DNA from: Aphelocoma coerulescens
Taxonomy: Eukaryota; Chordata; Aves; Passeriformes; Corvidae
Length of the DNA: 64,000 nucleotides
Direction of reading: 5' to 3'
Assembly (NCBI RefSeq): GCF_041296385.1
Contig: NW_027183503.1
Span: forward strand, 248,001 to 312,000
Shown here: in pieces, positions 10,878-23,932 of the stretch
Position numbering within the stretch: position 1 is the stretch's first letter
Layout of the letters: each line of letters opens with the position of its first letter
Made by a program: the position numbers and the translations under genes
The notes under the pieces: generated by a model
What the model was told of the DNA's origin: nothing
Seen by the model: only the letters and a program-made list of their open reading frames with translations
Database searches by the model: none

Positions 10878-13052
10878 GTGGCTGGAGAAGAAAGAGCTCT
10901 GAAACTTCTCTCAAGAATCGCTCCCTGTTTCTTTGCACGGGCCTCGCTGTCTATGGATGTTTCAGGAGACCCCACCGAAACACGGAAGGACTCTCAAATT
11001 ATCCCAGCTTTCTCTGCACAGCGAGAGCTTTTAATATTTAGCATTGCTATCCTTTTCCTGTGTGTTTGTTAAAAAAATAGTTTTTATCTCTTTCACTTTC
11101 TTCCCAGGAAAGTTCTTTTTTCCAAAAACCTGGTGGGGGAGGGCTGGGTGTAACCTGCCTTCTATCAGAGGATATTTTCCTCCACATTTGTCCAAACCGG
11201 CACAGCCTGTCCTTTCCTGGGTCTCTGTTGCAGATGGAAGCTGCTGGTGCCATTGTCAGCTTGAAGCCCTCTTTTGATGCAAGCAGATGTTGCCAGGTGT
11301 GTTCAGCAGTTGTTGCTCAATGCTTATGCCAAGCTATTGTGTTCCTCATGGAACCAAGGAGCCATTGTGACACTGCAGGGGCTGATGGCATCAAGGAGGC
11401 AATTGTGACAGTACAGAACCTCCTAGAAACAAGGCTCCATTGTGACACCGTGGGGAATCATGGAATCAAGGAGCCCATTGTGACACGGCTGCATGGAACC
11501 AATGGTCCATGGTTACACGGCGGATTCAAGAAGAGCACGGTGACACCACGCAACATCACGGAACCGTAGGTCCATTGTGACACAGCGGGGCCTCATGGAA
11601 ACAAGGGGACCATTGTGGCAAAGCAGGGCCTAATGGAAGCATGGAGGGCATTGTGACACTAAGGAAACTCCTGGAACCAAGATGACCACTGGCACATAAT
11701 GGAACCTCATGGAAGCAAGCCTCCATGATGACTTTGGAGGGCCTCGGGGACCACAGGACCCATTGTGACACAGCAGGACCTGGTGGAACCAAGGAGCCTT
11801 TGTGATACTCCAGATCCACATGGAAGCCAGGGTGCACTGAGACACAGCGGGGCCTTGTTGGAACCAAAGACACCTCTGCAAAAAGCAGGCCAGCTCATAG
11901 AAGCAAGGAGTCCATTGTTACAACATAAAAGCTATGGAAGCAAGGGACCATTGTGACACTGCGGGGCCTCATGGAACCAATTGTCCATGATGACAGTGCG
12001 GATCAAAGGAGACCATGGTGACACTGCGAAACCTGATGGAACCAAGGAGCCATTGTGACACAGTGGGGCCTCATGGAATCAAGGAGACCATTGTGACCCA
12101 GGTGTTGCATGTGAAGGCAAGGAGCCATTGTGACACTTTGGGCTTCTTCCCTTGAGCTCTGCAGCTGGCTGTCCCAGCCCAGCGCACCATGTGCCACCTG
12201 CTCTCCTCAGGGCTCTGCCTGCACACAGCCCCAGGAGAAGTTTTCCTGTTTGCAAGGAAAGAATGGAAAAGCCGGAGCAGGTTTCCTAAACAACAAACCC
12301 CACTCAGGAGCCACATGCTCAGTACAGGCTGCCTGGAACGATGTCCCCTTTCTACAAGGGTCAGTGTGAGCAGGAATGAATGATCTCTGGGAGCAGAATT
12401 CTCGGAGTCTTTCCACTGAATTCTCTGTCCCTGTGTCTTGGGGTGACTTTATTGTGTGTATCCCCTATTGCTGCTCTATGCCCAGAAGTGAACTTTGTGC
12501 GTTTCTGTGCCTTTCAACTGAGCCTGAGAGGGGGGAGAGGAAAAAAACCGGACAAACTTCTCAGAGCGTTTGTTCAAGGACACACATACACACTCCTCTG
12601 CATCCTGCTTGCAGCAAGAGCAGAGGAAGCAACTTGGTTTCTTTTTTGCCAGTTTTCAGCTCCTTTTCTCTGGGGGGAGATGGAGAGTTGAACTTTGTTT
12701 TCTTGGACTTCGGGGGTTTTTTTTCCCTTCTTCTCTTCTTGACTCTTTCAACATCAGAGCACATTGGGAGAATTTTCTCCCGAGGTGGGGGCCCTGAATG
12801 TGGGCCCATGAGCCAGCTGCAAGGAGGAGGAGAGAGACTACACCTACGGAAGTGTTGGGGTTCCTCCCAACTGCCATGCGGTCATGGGAGAGGGGACCTT
12901 GGGGTAGAGGCATGGCCTGGGCACGGGGTCTCCCTGCTCCCTGCTCACATGTGCCCTAACCCTGTTCAGCACTGCTTATTTTGTGTTGCCCTGTGCGAGG
13001 AGGGCCCTGGTTGTGCTGTGATTGCTCAGTTCTTTGGCAGTGCCCCGCCCAT
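10878..13052. repeat. Macrosatellite unit 6
   Basis: 2,175 bp, second copy of position 2. CAGTTGTTG and TTTGCAAGG differ from unit 2 and match other positions, so short exchange with a neighbour is likely. Minisatellite at 11345-12139. Confidence 0.96.
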
Positions 13053-15229
13053 GTGGCTGGAGAAGAAAGAGCTCTGAAACTTCTCTCAAGAATCGCTCCC
13101 TGTTTCTTTGCACGGGCCTCACTGTCTATGGATGTTTCAGGAGACCCCACCGAAACACGGAAGGACTCTCAAATTATCCCAGCTTTCTCTGCACAGCGAG
13201 AGCTTTTAATATTTAGCATTGCTATCCTTTTCCTGTGTGTTTGTTAAAAAAATAGTTTTTATCTCTTTCACTTTCTTCCCAGGAAAGTTCTTTTTTCCAA
13301 AAACCTGGTGGGGGAGGGCTGGGTGTAACCTGCCTTCTATCAGAGGATATTTTCCTCCACATTTGTCCAAACCGGCACAGCCTGTCCTTTCCTGGGTCTC
13401 TGTTGCAGATGGAAGCTGCTGGTGCCATTCTCAGCTTGAAGCCCTCTTTTGATGCAAGCAGATGTTGCCAGGTGTGTTCAGCAGCTGTTGCTCAATGCTT
13501 ATGCCAAGCTATTGTGTTCCTCATGGAACCAAGGAGCCATTGTGACACTGCAGGGGCTGATGGCATCAAGGAGGCAATTGTGACAGTACAGAACCTCCTA
13601 GAAACAAGGCTCCATTGTGACACCGTGGGGAATCATGGAATCAAGGAGCCCATTGTGACACGGCTGCATGGAACCAATGGTCCATGGTTACACGGCGGAT
13701 TCAAGAAGAGCACGGTGACACCACGCAACATCACGGAACCATAGGTCCATTGTGACACAGCGGGGCCTCATGGAAACAAGGGGACCATTGTGGCAAAGCA
13801 GGGCCTAATGGAAGCATGGAGGGCATTGTGACACTAAGGAAACTCCTGGAACCAAGATGACCACTGGCACATAATGGAACCTCATGGAAGCAAGCCTCCA
13901 TGATGACTTTGGAGGGCCTCGGGGACCACAGGACCCATTGTGACACAGCAGGACCTGGTGGAACCAAGGAGCCTTTGTGATACTCCAGATCCACATGGAA
14001 GCCAGGGTGCACTGAGACACAGCGGGGCCTTGTTGGAACCAAAGACACCTCTGCAAAAAGCAGGCCAGCTCATAGAAGCAAGGAGTCCATTGTTACAACA
14101 TAAAAGCTATGGAAGCAAGGGACCATTGTGACACTGCGGGGCCTCATGGAACCAATTGTCCATGATGACAGTGCGGATCAAAGGAGACCATGGTGACACT
14201 GCGGAACCTGATGGAACCAAGGAGCCATTGTGACACAGTGGGGCCTCATGGAATCAAGGAGACCATTGTGACCCAGGTGTTGCATGGGAAGGCAAGGAGC
14301 CATTGTGACACTTTGGGCTTCTTCCCTTGAGCTCTGCAGCTGGCTGTCCCAGCCCAGCGCACCATGTGCCACCTGCTCTCCTCAGGGCTCTGCCTGCACA
14401 CAGCCCCAGGAGAAGTTTTCCTGTTTGCAAGGAAAGAATGGAAAAGCCGGAGCAGGTTTCCTAAACAACAAACCCCACTCAGGAGCCACATGCTCAGTAC
14501 AGGCTGCCTGGAACGATGTCCCCTTTCTACAAGGGTCAGTGTGAGCAGGAATGAATGATCTCTGGGAGCAGAATTCTCGGAGTCTTTCCACTGAATTCTC
14601 TGTCCCTGTGTCTTGGGGTGACTTTATTGTGTGTATCCCCTATTGCTGCTCTATGCCCAGAAGTGAACTTTGTGCGTTTCTGTGCCTTTCAACTGAGCCT
14701 GAGAGGGGGGAGAGGAAAAAAAACCGGACAAACTTCTCAGAGCGTTTGTTCAAGGACACACATACACACTCCTCTGCATCCTGCTTGCAGCAAGAGCAGA
14801 GGAAGCAACTTTGTTTCTTTTTAGCCAGTTTTAAGCTCCTTTTCTCTGGGGGGAGATGGAGAGTTGAACTTTGTTTTCCTGGGACTTCGGGGGTTTTTTT
14901 CCCTTCTTCTCTTCTTGACTCTTTCAACATCAGAGCACATTGGGAGAATTTTCTCCCGAGGTGGGGGCCCTGAATGTGGGCCCATGAGCCAGCTGCAAGG
15001 AGGAGGAGAGAGACTACACCTACGGAAGTGTTGGGGTTCCTCCCCCCTGCCATGCGGTCATGGGAGAGGGGACCCTGGGGTAGAGGCATGGCCTGGGCAC
15101 GGGGGTCTCCCTGCTCCCTGCTCACATGTGCCCTAACCCTGTTCAGCACTGCTTATTTTGTGTTGCCCTGTGTGAGGAGGGCCCTGGTTGTGCTGTGATT
15201 GCTCAGTTCTTTGGCAGTGCCCCGCCCAT
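13053..15229. repeat. Macrosatellite unit 7
   Basis: 2,177 bp, second copy of position 3 with the same CTCACTGTC, CATTCTCAGC and GTTTTAAGC markers. One extra G (CACGGGGGTCTCC near 15,103) makes it a base longer than unit 3. Minisatellite at 13520-14314. Confidence 0.96.
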
Positions 15230-17405
15230 GTGGCTGGAGAAGAAAGAGCTCTGAAACTTCTCTCAAGAATCGCTCCCTGTTTCTTTGCACGGGCCTCGCT
15301 GTCTATGGATGTTTCAGGAGACCCCACCGAAACACGGAAGGACTCTCAAATTATCCCAGCTTTCTCTGCACAGCGAGAGCTTTTAATATTTAGCATTGTT
15401 ATCCTTTTCCTGTGTGTTTGTTAAAAAAATAGTTTTTATCTCTTTCACTTTCTTCCCAGGAAAGTTCTTTTTTCCAAAAACCTGGTGGGGGAGGGCTGGG
15501 TGTAACCTGCCTTCTATCAGAGGATATTTTCCTCCACATTTGTCCAAACCGGCACAGCCTGTCCTTTCCTGGGTCTCTGTTGCAGATGGAAGCTGCTGGT
15601 GCCATTGTCAGCTTGAAGCCCTCTTTTGATGCAAGCAGATGTTGCCAGGTGTGTTCAGCAGCTGTTGCTCAATGCTTATGCCAAGCTATTGTGTTCCTCA
15701 TGGAACCAAGGAGCCATTGTGACACTGCAGGGGCTGATGGCATCAAGGAGGCAATTGTGACAGTACAGAACCTCCTAGAAACAAGGCTCCATTGTGACAC
15801 CGTGGGGAATCATGGAATCAAGGAGCCCATTGTGACACGGCTGCATGGAACCAATGGTCCATGGTTACACGGCGGATTCAAGAAGAGCACGGTGACACCA
15901 CGCAACATCACGGAACCGTAGGTCCATTGTGACACAGCGGGGCCTCATGGAAACAAGGGGACCATTGTGGCAAAGCAGGGCCTAATGGAAGCATGGAGGG
16001 CATTGTGACACTAAGGAAACTCCTGGAACCAAGATGACCACTGGCACATAATGGAACCTCATGGAAGCAAGCCTCCATGATGACTTTGGAGGGCCTCGGG
16101 GACCACAGGACCCATTGTGACACAGCAGGACCTGGTGGAACCAAGGAGCCTTTGTGATACTCCAGATCCACATGGAAGCCAGGGTGCACTGAGACACAGC
16201 GGGGCCTTGTTGGAACCAAAGACACCTCTGCAAAAAGCAGGCCAGCTCATAGAAGCAAGGAGTCCATTGTTACAACATAAAAGCTATGGAAGCAAGGGAC
16301 CATTGTGACACTGCGGGGCCTCATGGAACCAATTGTCCATGATGACAGTGCGGATCAAAGGAGACCATGGTGACACTGCGGAACCTGATGGAACCAAGGA
16401 GCCATTGTGACACAGTGGGGCCTCATGGAATCAAGGAGACCATTGTGACCCAGGTGTTGCATGTGAAGGCAAGGAGCCATTGTGACACTTTGGGCTTCTT
16501 CCCTTGAGCTCTGCAGCTGGCTGTCCCAGCCCAGCGCACCATGTGCCACCTGCTCTCCTCAGGGCTCTGCCTGCACACAGCCCCAGGAGAAGTTTTCCTG
16601 TTTGCAAGGAAAGAATGGAAAAGCCGGAGCAGGTTTCCTAAACAACAAACCCCACTCAGGAGCCACATGCTCAGTACAGGCTGCCTGGAACGATGTCCCC
16701 TTTCTACAAGGGTCAGTGTGAGCAGGAATGAATGATCTCTGGGAGCAGAATTCTCGGAGTCTTTCCACTGAATTCTCTGTCCCTGTGTCTTGGGGTGACT
16801 TTATTGTGTGTATCCCCTATTGCTGCTCTATGCCCAGAAGTGAACTTTGTGCGTTTCTGTGCCTTTCAACTGAGCCTGAGAGGGGGGAGAGGAAAAAAAC
16901 CGGACAAACTTCTCAGAGCGTTTGTTCAAGGACACACATACACACTCCTCTGCATCCTGCTTGCAGCAAGAGCAGAGGAAGCAACTTGGTTTCTTTTTTG
17001 CCAGTTTTCAGCTCCTTTTCTCTGGGGGGAGATGGAGAGTTGAACTTTGTTTTCCTGGGACTTCGGGGGTTTTTTTTCCCTTCTTCTCTTCTTGACTCTT
17101 TCAACATCAGAGCACATTGGGAGAATTTTCTCCCGAGGTGGGGGCCCTGAATGTGGGCCCATGAGCCAGCTGCAAGGAGGAGGAGAGAGACTACACCTAC
17201 GGAAGTGTTGGGGTTCCTCCCAACTGCCATGCGGTCATGGGAGAGGGGACCTTGGGGTAGAGGCATGGCCTGGGCACGGGGTCTCCCTGCTCCCTGCTCA
17301 CATGTGCCCTAACCCTGTTCAGCACTGCTTATTTTGTGTTGCCCTGTGTGAGGAGGGCCCTGGTTGTGCTGTGATTGCTCAGTTCTTTGGCAGTGCCCCG
17401 CCCAT
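15230..17405. repeat. Macrosatellite unit 8
   Basis: 2,176 bp, second copy of position 4 (CATTGTTATCC). It has GCGTTTGTTC in the right segment, unlike unit 4. Minisatellite at 15697-16491. Confidence 0.96.
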
Positions 17406-19582
17406 GTGGCTGGAGAAGAAAGAGCTCTGAAACTTCTCTCAAGAATCGCTCCCTGTTTCTTTGCACGGGCCTCGCTGTCTATGGATGTTTCAGGAGACCC
17501 CACCGAAACACAGAAGGACTCTCAAATTATCCCAGCTTTCTCTGCACAGCGAGAGCTTTTAATATTTAGCATTGCTATCCTTTTCCTGTGTGTTTGTTAA
17601 AAAAATAGTTTTTATCTCTTTCACTTTCTTCCCAGGAAAGTTCTTTTTTCCAAAAACCTGGTGGGGGAGGGCTGGGTGTAACCTGCCTTCTATCAGAGGA
17701 TATTTTCCTCCACATTTGTCCAAACCGGCACAGCCTGTCCTTTCCTGGGTCTCTGTTGCAGATGGAAGCTGCTGGTGCCATTGTCAGCTTGAAGCCCTCT
17801 TTTGATGCAAGCAGATGTTGCCAGGTGTGTTCAGCAGTTGTTGCTCAATGCTTATGCCAAGCTATTGTGTTCCTCATGGAACCAAGGAGCCATTGTGACA
17901 CTGCAGGGGCTGATGGCATCAAGGAGGCAATTGTGACAGTACAGAACCTCCTAGAAACAAGGCTCCATTGTGACACCGTGGGGAATCATGGAATCAAGGA
18001 GCCCATTGTGACACGGCTGCATGGAACCAATGGTCCATGGTTACACGGCGGATTCAAGAAGAGCACGGTGACACCACGCAACATCACGGAACCGTAGGTC
18101 CATTGTGACACAGCGGGGCCTCATGGAAACAAGGGGACCATTGTGGCAAAGCAGGGCCTAATGGAAGCATGGAGGGCATTGTGACACTAAGGAAACTCCT
18201 GGAACCAAGATGACCACTGGCACATAATGGAACCTCATGGAAGCAAGCCTCCATGATGACTTTGGAGGGCCTCGGGGACCACAGGACCCATTGTGACACA
18301 GCAGGACCTGGTGGAACCAAGGAGCCTTTGTGATACTCCAGATCCACATGGAAGCCAGGGTGCACTGAGACACAGCGGGGCCTTGTTGGAACCAAAGACA
18401 CCTCTGCAAAAAGCAGGCCAGCTCATAGAAGCAAGGAGTCCATTGTTACAACATAAAAGCTATGGAAGCAAGGGACCATTGTGACACTGCGGGGCCTCAT
18501 GGAACCAATTGTCCATGATGACAGTGCGGATCAAAGGAGACCATGGTGACACTGCGGAACCTGATGGAACCAAGGAGCCATTGTGACACAGTGGGGCCTC
18601 ATGGAATCAAGGAGACCATTGTGACCCAGGTGTTGCATGTGAAGGCAAGGAGCCATTGTGCCACTTTGGGCTTCTTCCCTTGAGCTCTGCAGCTGGCTGT
18701 CCCAGCCCAGCGCACCATGTGCCACCTGCTCTCCTCAGGGCTCTGCCTGCACACAGCCCCAGGAGAAGTTTTCCTGTTTGCAAGGAAAGAATGGAAAAGC
18801 CGGAGCAGGTTTCCTAAACAACAAACCCCACTCAGGAGCCACATGCTCAGTACAGGCTGCCTGGAACGATGTCCCCTTTCTACAAGGGTCAGTGTGAGCA
18901 GGAATGAATGATCTCTGGGAGCAGAATTCTCGGAGTCTTTCCACTGAATTCTCTGTCCCTGTGTCTTGGGGTGACTTTATCGTGTGTATCCCCTATTGCT
19001 GCTCTATGCCCAGAAGTGAACTTTGTGCGTTTCTGTGCCTTTCAACTGAGCCTGAGAGGGGGGAGAGGAAAAAAAACCGGACAAACTTCTCAGAGCGTTT
19101 GTTCAAGGACACACATACACACTCCTCTGCATCCTGCTTGCAGCAAGAGCAGAGGAAGCAACTTGGTTTCTTTTTAGCCAGTTTTCAGCTCCTTTTCTCT
19201 GGGGGGAGATGGAGAGTTGAACTTTGTTTTCCTGGGACTTCGGGGGTTTTTTTTCCCTTCTACTCTTCTTGACTCTTTCAACATCAGAGCACATTGGGAG
19301 AATTTTCTCCCGAGGTGGGGGCCCTGAATGTGGGCCCATGAGCCAGCTGCAAGGAGGAGGAGAGAGACTACACCTACGGAAGTGTTGGGGTTCCTCCCCC
19401 CTGCCATGAGGTCATGGGAGAGGGGACCCTGGGGTAGAGGCATGGCCTGGGCACGGGGTCTCCCTGCTCCCTGCTCACATGTGCCCTAACCCTGTTCAGC
19501 ACTGCTTATTTTGTGTTGCCCTGTGCCAGGAGGGCCCTGGTTGTGCTGTGATTGCTCAGTTCTTTGGCAGTGCCCCGCCCAT
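17406..19582. repeat. Macrosatellite unit 9 (mosaic at the end of domain I)
   Basis: 2,177 bp. It follows position 1 (as unit 5) up to about 18,556, then takes on features of later units: GCCATTGTGCCAC, TTTATCGTG, A8 and TTTTTAGCC. CTTCTACTC near 19,257 is private. Minisatellite at 17873-18667. Confidence 0.95.
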
Positions 19583-21759
19583 GTGGCTGGAGAAGAAAGA
19601 GCTCTGAAACTTCTCTCAAGAATCGCTCCCTATTTCTTTGCACGGGCCTCGCTGTCTATGGATGTTTCAGGAGACCCCACCGAAACACGGAAGGACTCTC
19701 AAATTATCCCAGCTTTCTCTGCACAGCGAGAGCTTTTAATATTTAGCATTGCTATCCTTTTCCTGTGTGTTTGTTAAAAAAATAGTTTTTATCTCTTTCA
19801 CTTTCTTCCCAGGAAAGTTCTTTTTTCCAAAAACCTGGTGGGGGAGGGCTGGGTGTAACCTGCCTTCTATCAGAGGATATTTTCCTCCACATTTGTCCAA
19901 ACCGGCACAGCCTGTCCTTTCCTGGGTCTCTGTTGCAGATGGAAGCTGCTGGTGCCATTGTCAGCTTGAAGCCCTCTTTTGATGCAAGCAGATGTTGCCA
20001 GGTGTGTTCAGCAGCTGTTGCTCAATGCTTATGCCAAGCTATTGTGTTCCTCATGGAACCAAGGAGCCATTGTGACACTGCAGGGGCTGATGGCATCAAG
20101 GAGGCAATTGTGACAGTACAGAACCTCCTAGAAACAAGGCTCCATTGTGACACCGTGGAGAATCATGGAATCAAGGAGCCCATTGTGACACGGCTGCATG
20201 GAACCAATGGTCCATGGTTACGCTGCGGATTCAAGAAGAGCACGGTGACACCACGCAACATCACGGAACCATAGGTCCATTGTGACACAGCGGGGCCTCA
20301 TGGAAACAAGGGGACCATTGTGGCAAAGCAGGGCCTAATGGAAGCATGGAGGGCATTGTGACACTAAGGAAACTCCTGGAACCAAGATGACCACTGGCAC
20401 ATAATGGAACCTCATGGAAGCAAGCCTCCACGATGGTTTTGGAGGGCCTCAGGGACCACAGGACCCATTGTGACACAGCAGGACCTGGTGGAACCAAGGA
20501 GCCTTTGTGATACTCCAGATCCACATGGAAGCCAGGGTGCACTGAGACACAGCGGGGCCTTGTTGGAACCAAAGACACCTCTGCAAAAAGCAGGCCAGCT
20601 CATAGAAGCAAGGAGTCCATTGTTACAACATAAAAGCTATGGAAGCAAGGGACCATTGTGACACTGCGGGGCCTCATGGAACCAATTGTCCATGATGACA
20701 ATGCGGATCAAAGGAGACCATGGTGACACTGCGGAACTGATGGAACCAAGGAGCCATTGTGACACAGTGGGGCCTCATGGAATCAAGGAGACCATTGTGA
20801 CCCAGGTGTTGCATGTGAAGGCAAGGAGCCATTGTGACACTTTGGGCTTCTTCCCCTGAGCTCTGCAGCTGGCTGTCCCAGCCCAGCGCACCATGTGCCA
20901 CCTGCTCTCCTCAGGGCTCTGCCTGCACACAGCCCCAGGAGAAGTTTTCCTGTTTGGAAGGAAAGAATGGAAAAGCCGGAGCAGGTTTCCTAAACAACAA
21001 ACCCCACTCAGGAGCCACATGCTCAGTACAGGCTGCCTGGAACGATGTCCCCTTTCTACAAGGGTCAGGGTGAGCAGGAATGAATGATCTCTGGGAGCAG
21101 AATTCTCGGAGTCTTTCCACTGAATTCTCTGTCCCTGTGTCTTGGGGTGACTTTATCGTGTGTATCCCCTATTGCTGCTCTATGCCCAGAAGTGAACTTT
21201 GTGCATTTCTGTGCCTTTCAACTGAGCCTGAGAGGGGGGAGAGGAAAAAAAACCGGACAAATTTCTCAGAGCGTTTGTTCAAGGACACACATACACACTC
21301 CTCTGCATCCTGCTTGCAGCAAGAGCAGAGGAAGCAACTTTGTTTCTTTTTAGCCAGTTTTCAGCTCCTTTTCTCTGGGGGGAGATGGAGAGTTGAACTT
21401 TGTTTTCCTGGGACTTTTTGGGGGTTTTTTTCCCTTCTTCTCTTCTTGACTCTTTCAACATCAGAGCACATTGGGAGAATTTTCTCCCGAGGTGGGGGCC
21501 CTGAATGTGGGCCCATGAGCCAGCTGCAAGGAGGAGGAGAGAGACTACACCTACGGAAGTGTTGGGGTTCCTCCCCCCTGCCATGAGGTCATGGGAGAGG
21601 GGACCCTGGGGTAGAGGCATGGCCTGGGCACGGGGTCTCCCTGCTCCCTGCTCACATGTGCCCTAATCCTGTTCAGCACTGCTTATTTTGTGTCGCCCTG
21701 TGCGAGGAGGGCCCTGGTTGTGCTGTGATTGCTCAGTTCTTTGGCAGTGCCCCGCCCAT
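19583..21759. repeat. Macrosatellite unit 10
   Basis: 2,177 bp. Private CTATTTCTTTG and GTTACGCTGC in the left part; GTGGAGAATC is shared only with unit 28. From 20,223 onward it matches unit 13, including the 1-base deletion in GGAACTGATGG. Has ACTTTTTGGGGG. Minisatellite at 20050-20843. Confidence 0.95.
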
Positions 21760-23932
21760 GTGGCTGGAGAAGAAAGAGCTCTGAAACTTCTCTCAAGAAT
21801 CGCTCCCTGTTTCTTTGCACGGGCCTCGCTGTCTATGGATGTTTCAGGAGACCCCACCGAAGCACGGAAGGACTCTCAAATTATCCCAGCTTTCTCTGCA
21901 CAGCGAGAGCTTTTAATATTTAGCATTGCTATCGTTTTCCTGTGTGTTTGTTAAAAAAATAGTTTTTATCTCTTTCACTTTCTTCCCAGGAAAGTTCTTT
22001 TTTCCAAAAACCTGGTGGGGGAGGGCTGGGTGTAACCTGCCTTCTATCAGAGGATATTTTCCTCCACATTTGTCCAAACCGGCATAGCCTGTCCTTTCCT
22101 GGGTCTCTGTTGCAGATGGAAGCTGCTGGTGCCATTGTCAGCTTGAAGCCCTCTTTTGATGCAAGCAGATGTTGCCAGGTGTGTTCAGCAGCTGTTGCTC
22201 AATGCTTATGCCAAGCTATTGTGTTCCTCATGGAACCAAGGAGCCATTGTGACACTGCAGGGGCTGATGGCATCAAGGAGGCAATTGTGACAGTACAGAA
22301 CCTCCTAGAAACAAGGCTCCATTGTGACACCGTGGGGAATCATGGAATCAAGGAGCCCATTGTGACACGGCTGCATGGAACCAATGGTCCATGGTTACAC
22401 TGCGGATTCAAGAAGAGCACGGTGACACCACGCAACATCATGGAACCATAGGTCCATTGTGACACAGCGGGGCCTCATGGAAACAAGGGGACCATTGTGG
22501 CAAAGCAGGGCCTAATGGAAGCATGGAGGGCATTGTGACACTAAGGAAACTCCTGGAACCAAGATGACCACTGGCACATAATGGAACCTCATGGAAGCAA
22601 GCCTCCACAATGACTTTGGAGGGCCTCAGGGACCACAGGACCCATTGTGACACAGCAGGACCTGGTGGAACCAAGGAGCCTTTGTGATACTCCAGATCCA
22701 CATGGAAGCCAGGGTGCACTGAGACACAGCGGGGCCTTGTTGGAACCAAAGACACCTCTGCAAAAAGCAGGCTAGCTCATAGAAGCAAGGAGTCCATTGT
22801 TACAACGTCAAAGCTATGGAACCAAGGGACCATTGTGACACTGCGGGGCCTCATGGAACCAATTGTCCATGATGACAGTGCGGATCAAAGGAGACCATGG
22901 TGACACTGCGGAACCTGATGGAACCAAGGAGCCATTGTGACACAGTGGGGCCTCATGGAATCAAGGAGACCATTGTGACCCAGGTGTTGCATGGGAAGGC
23001 AAGGAGCCATTGTGCCACTTTGGGCTTCTTCCCTTGAGCTCTGCAGCTGGCTGTCCCAGCCCAGCGCACCATGTGCCACCTGCTCTCCTCAGGGCTCTGC
23101 CTGCACACAGCCCCAGGAGAAGTTTTCCTGTTTGCAAGGAAAGAATGGAAAAGCCGGAGCAGGTTTCCTAAACAACAAACCCCACTCAGGAGCCACATGC
23201 TCAGTACAGGCTGCCTGGAACGATGTCCCCTTTCTACAAGGGTCAGTGTGAGCAGGAATGAATGATCTCTGGGAGCAGAATTCTCGGAGTCTTTCCACTG
23301 AATTCTCTGTCCCTGTGTCTTGGGGTGACTTTATTGTGTGTATCCCCTATTGCTGCTCTATGCCCAGAAGTGAACTTTGTGCATTTCTGTGCCTTTCAAC
23401 TGAGCCTGAGAGGGGGGAGAGGAAAAAAAACCGGACAAATTTCTCAGAGCGTTTGTTCAAGGACACACATACACACTCCTCTGCATCCTGCTTGCAGCAA
23501 GAGCAGAGGAAGCAACTTTGTTTCTTTTTAGCCAGTTTTCAGCTCCTTTTCTCTGGGGGGAGATGGAGAGTTGAACTTTGTTTTCCTGGGACTTTTTGGG
23601 GGTTTTTTTCCCTTCTTCTCTTCTTGACTCTTTCAACATCAGAGCACATTGGGAGAATTTTCTCCCGAGGTGGGGGCCCTGAATGTGGGCCCATGAGCCA
23701 GCTGCAAGGAGGAGGAGAGAGACTGCACCTACGGAAGTGTTGGGGTTCCTCCCCCCTGCCATGAGGTCATGGGAGAGGGGACCCTGGGGTAGAGGCATGG
23801 CCTGGGCACGGGGGGTCTCCCTGCTTACATGTGCCCTAATCCTGTTCAGCACTGCTTATTTTGTGTTGCCCTGTGCGAGGAGGGCCCTGGTTGTGCTGTG
23901 ATTGCTCAGTTCTTTGGCAGTGCCCCGCCCAT
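21760..23932. repeat. Macrosatellite unit 11
   Basis: 2,173 bp, short because of a single CTCCCTG near the end (TCTCCCTGCTTACATG). Marked by CCGAAGCACGG, CTATCGTTTT, GGCATAGCC and GTGCCACTTT. Minisatellite at 22227-23021. Confidence 0.95.

Larger units (their letters stand above)
1..18556. repeat. Higher-order domain I: four-unit repeat of about 8,702 bp
   Basis: Units 1-4 (1-8702) and 5-8 (8703-17405) match unit for unit. Units 1/5 share CACAGAAGG, units 3/7 share the CTCACTG and CATTCTCAG variants, and units 4/8 share CATTGTTATCC. Unit 9 begins a third copy and matches unit 5 until about 18,556, where GCGAAACC becomes GCGGAACC. I found about six differences between the two full copies: 689/9391, the CAGCTG/CAGTTG and TTTGGAAGG/TTTGCAAGG pairs in units 2/6, the CTGACATG/CTCACATG pair and an extra G in units 3/7, and GTTTTTTC/GTTTGTTC in units 4/8. 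Confidence 0.92.
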
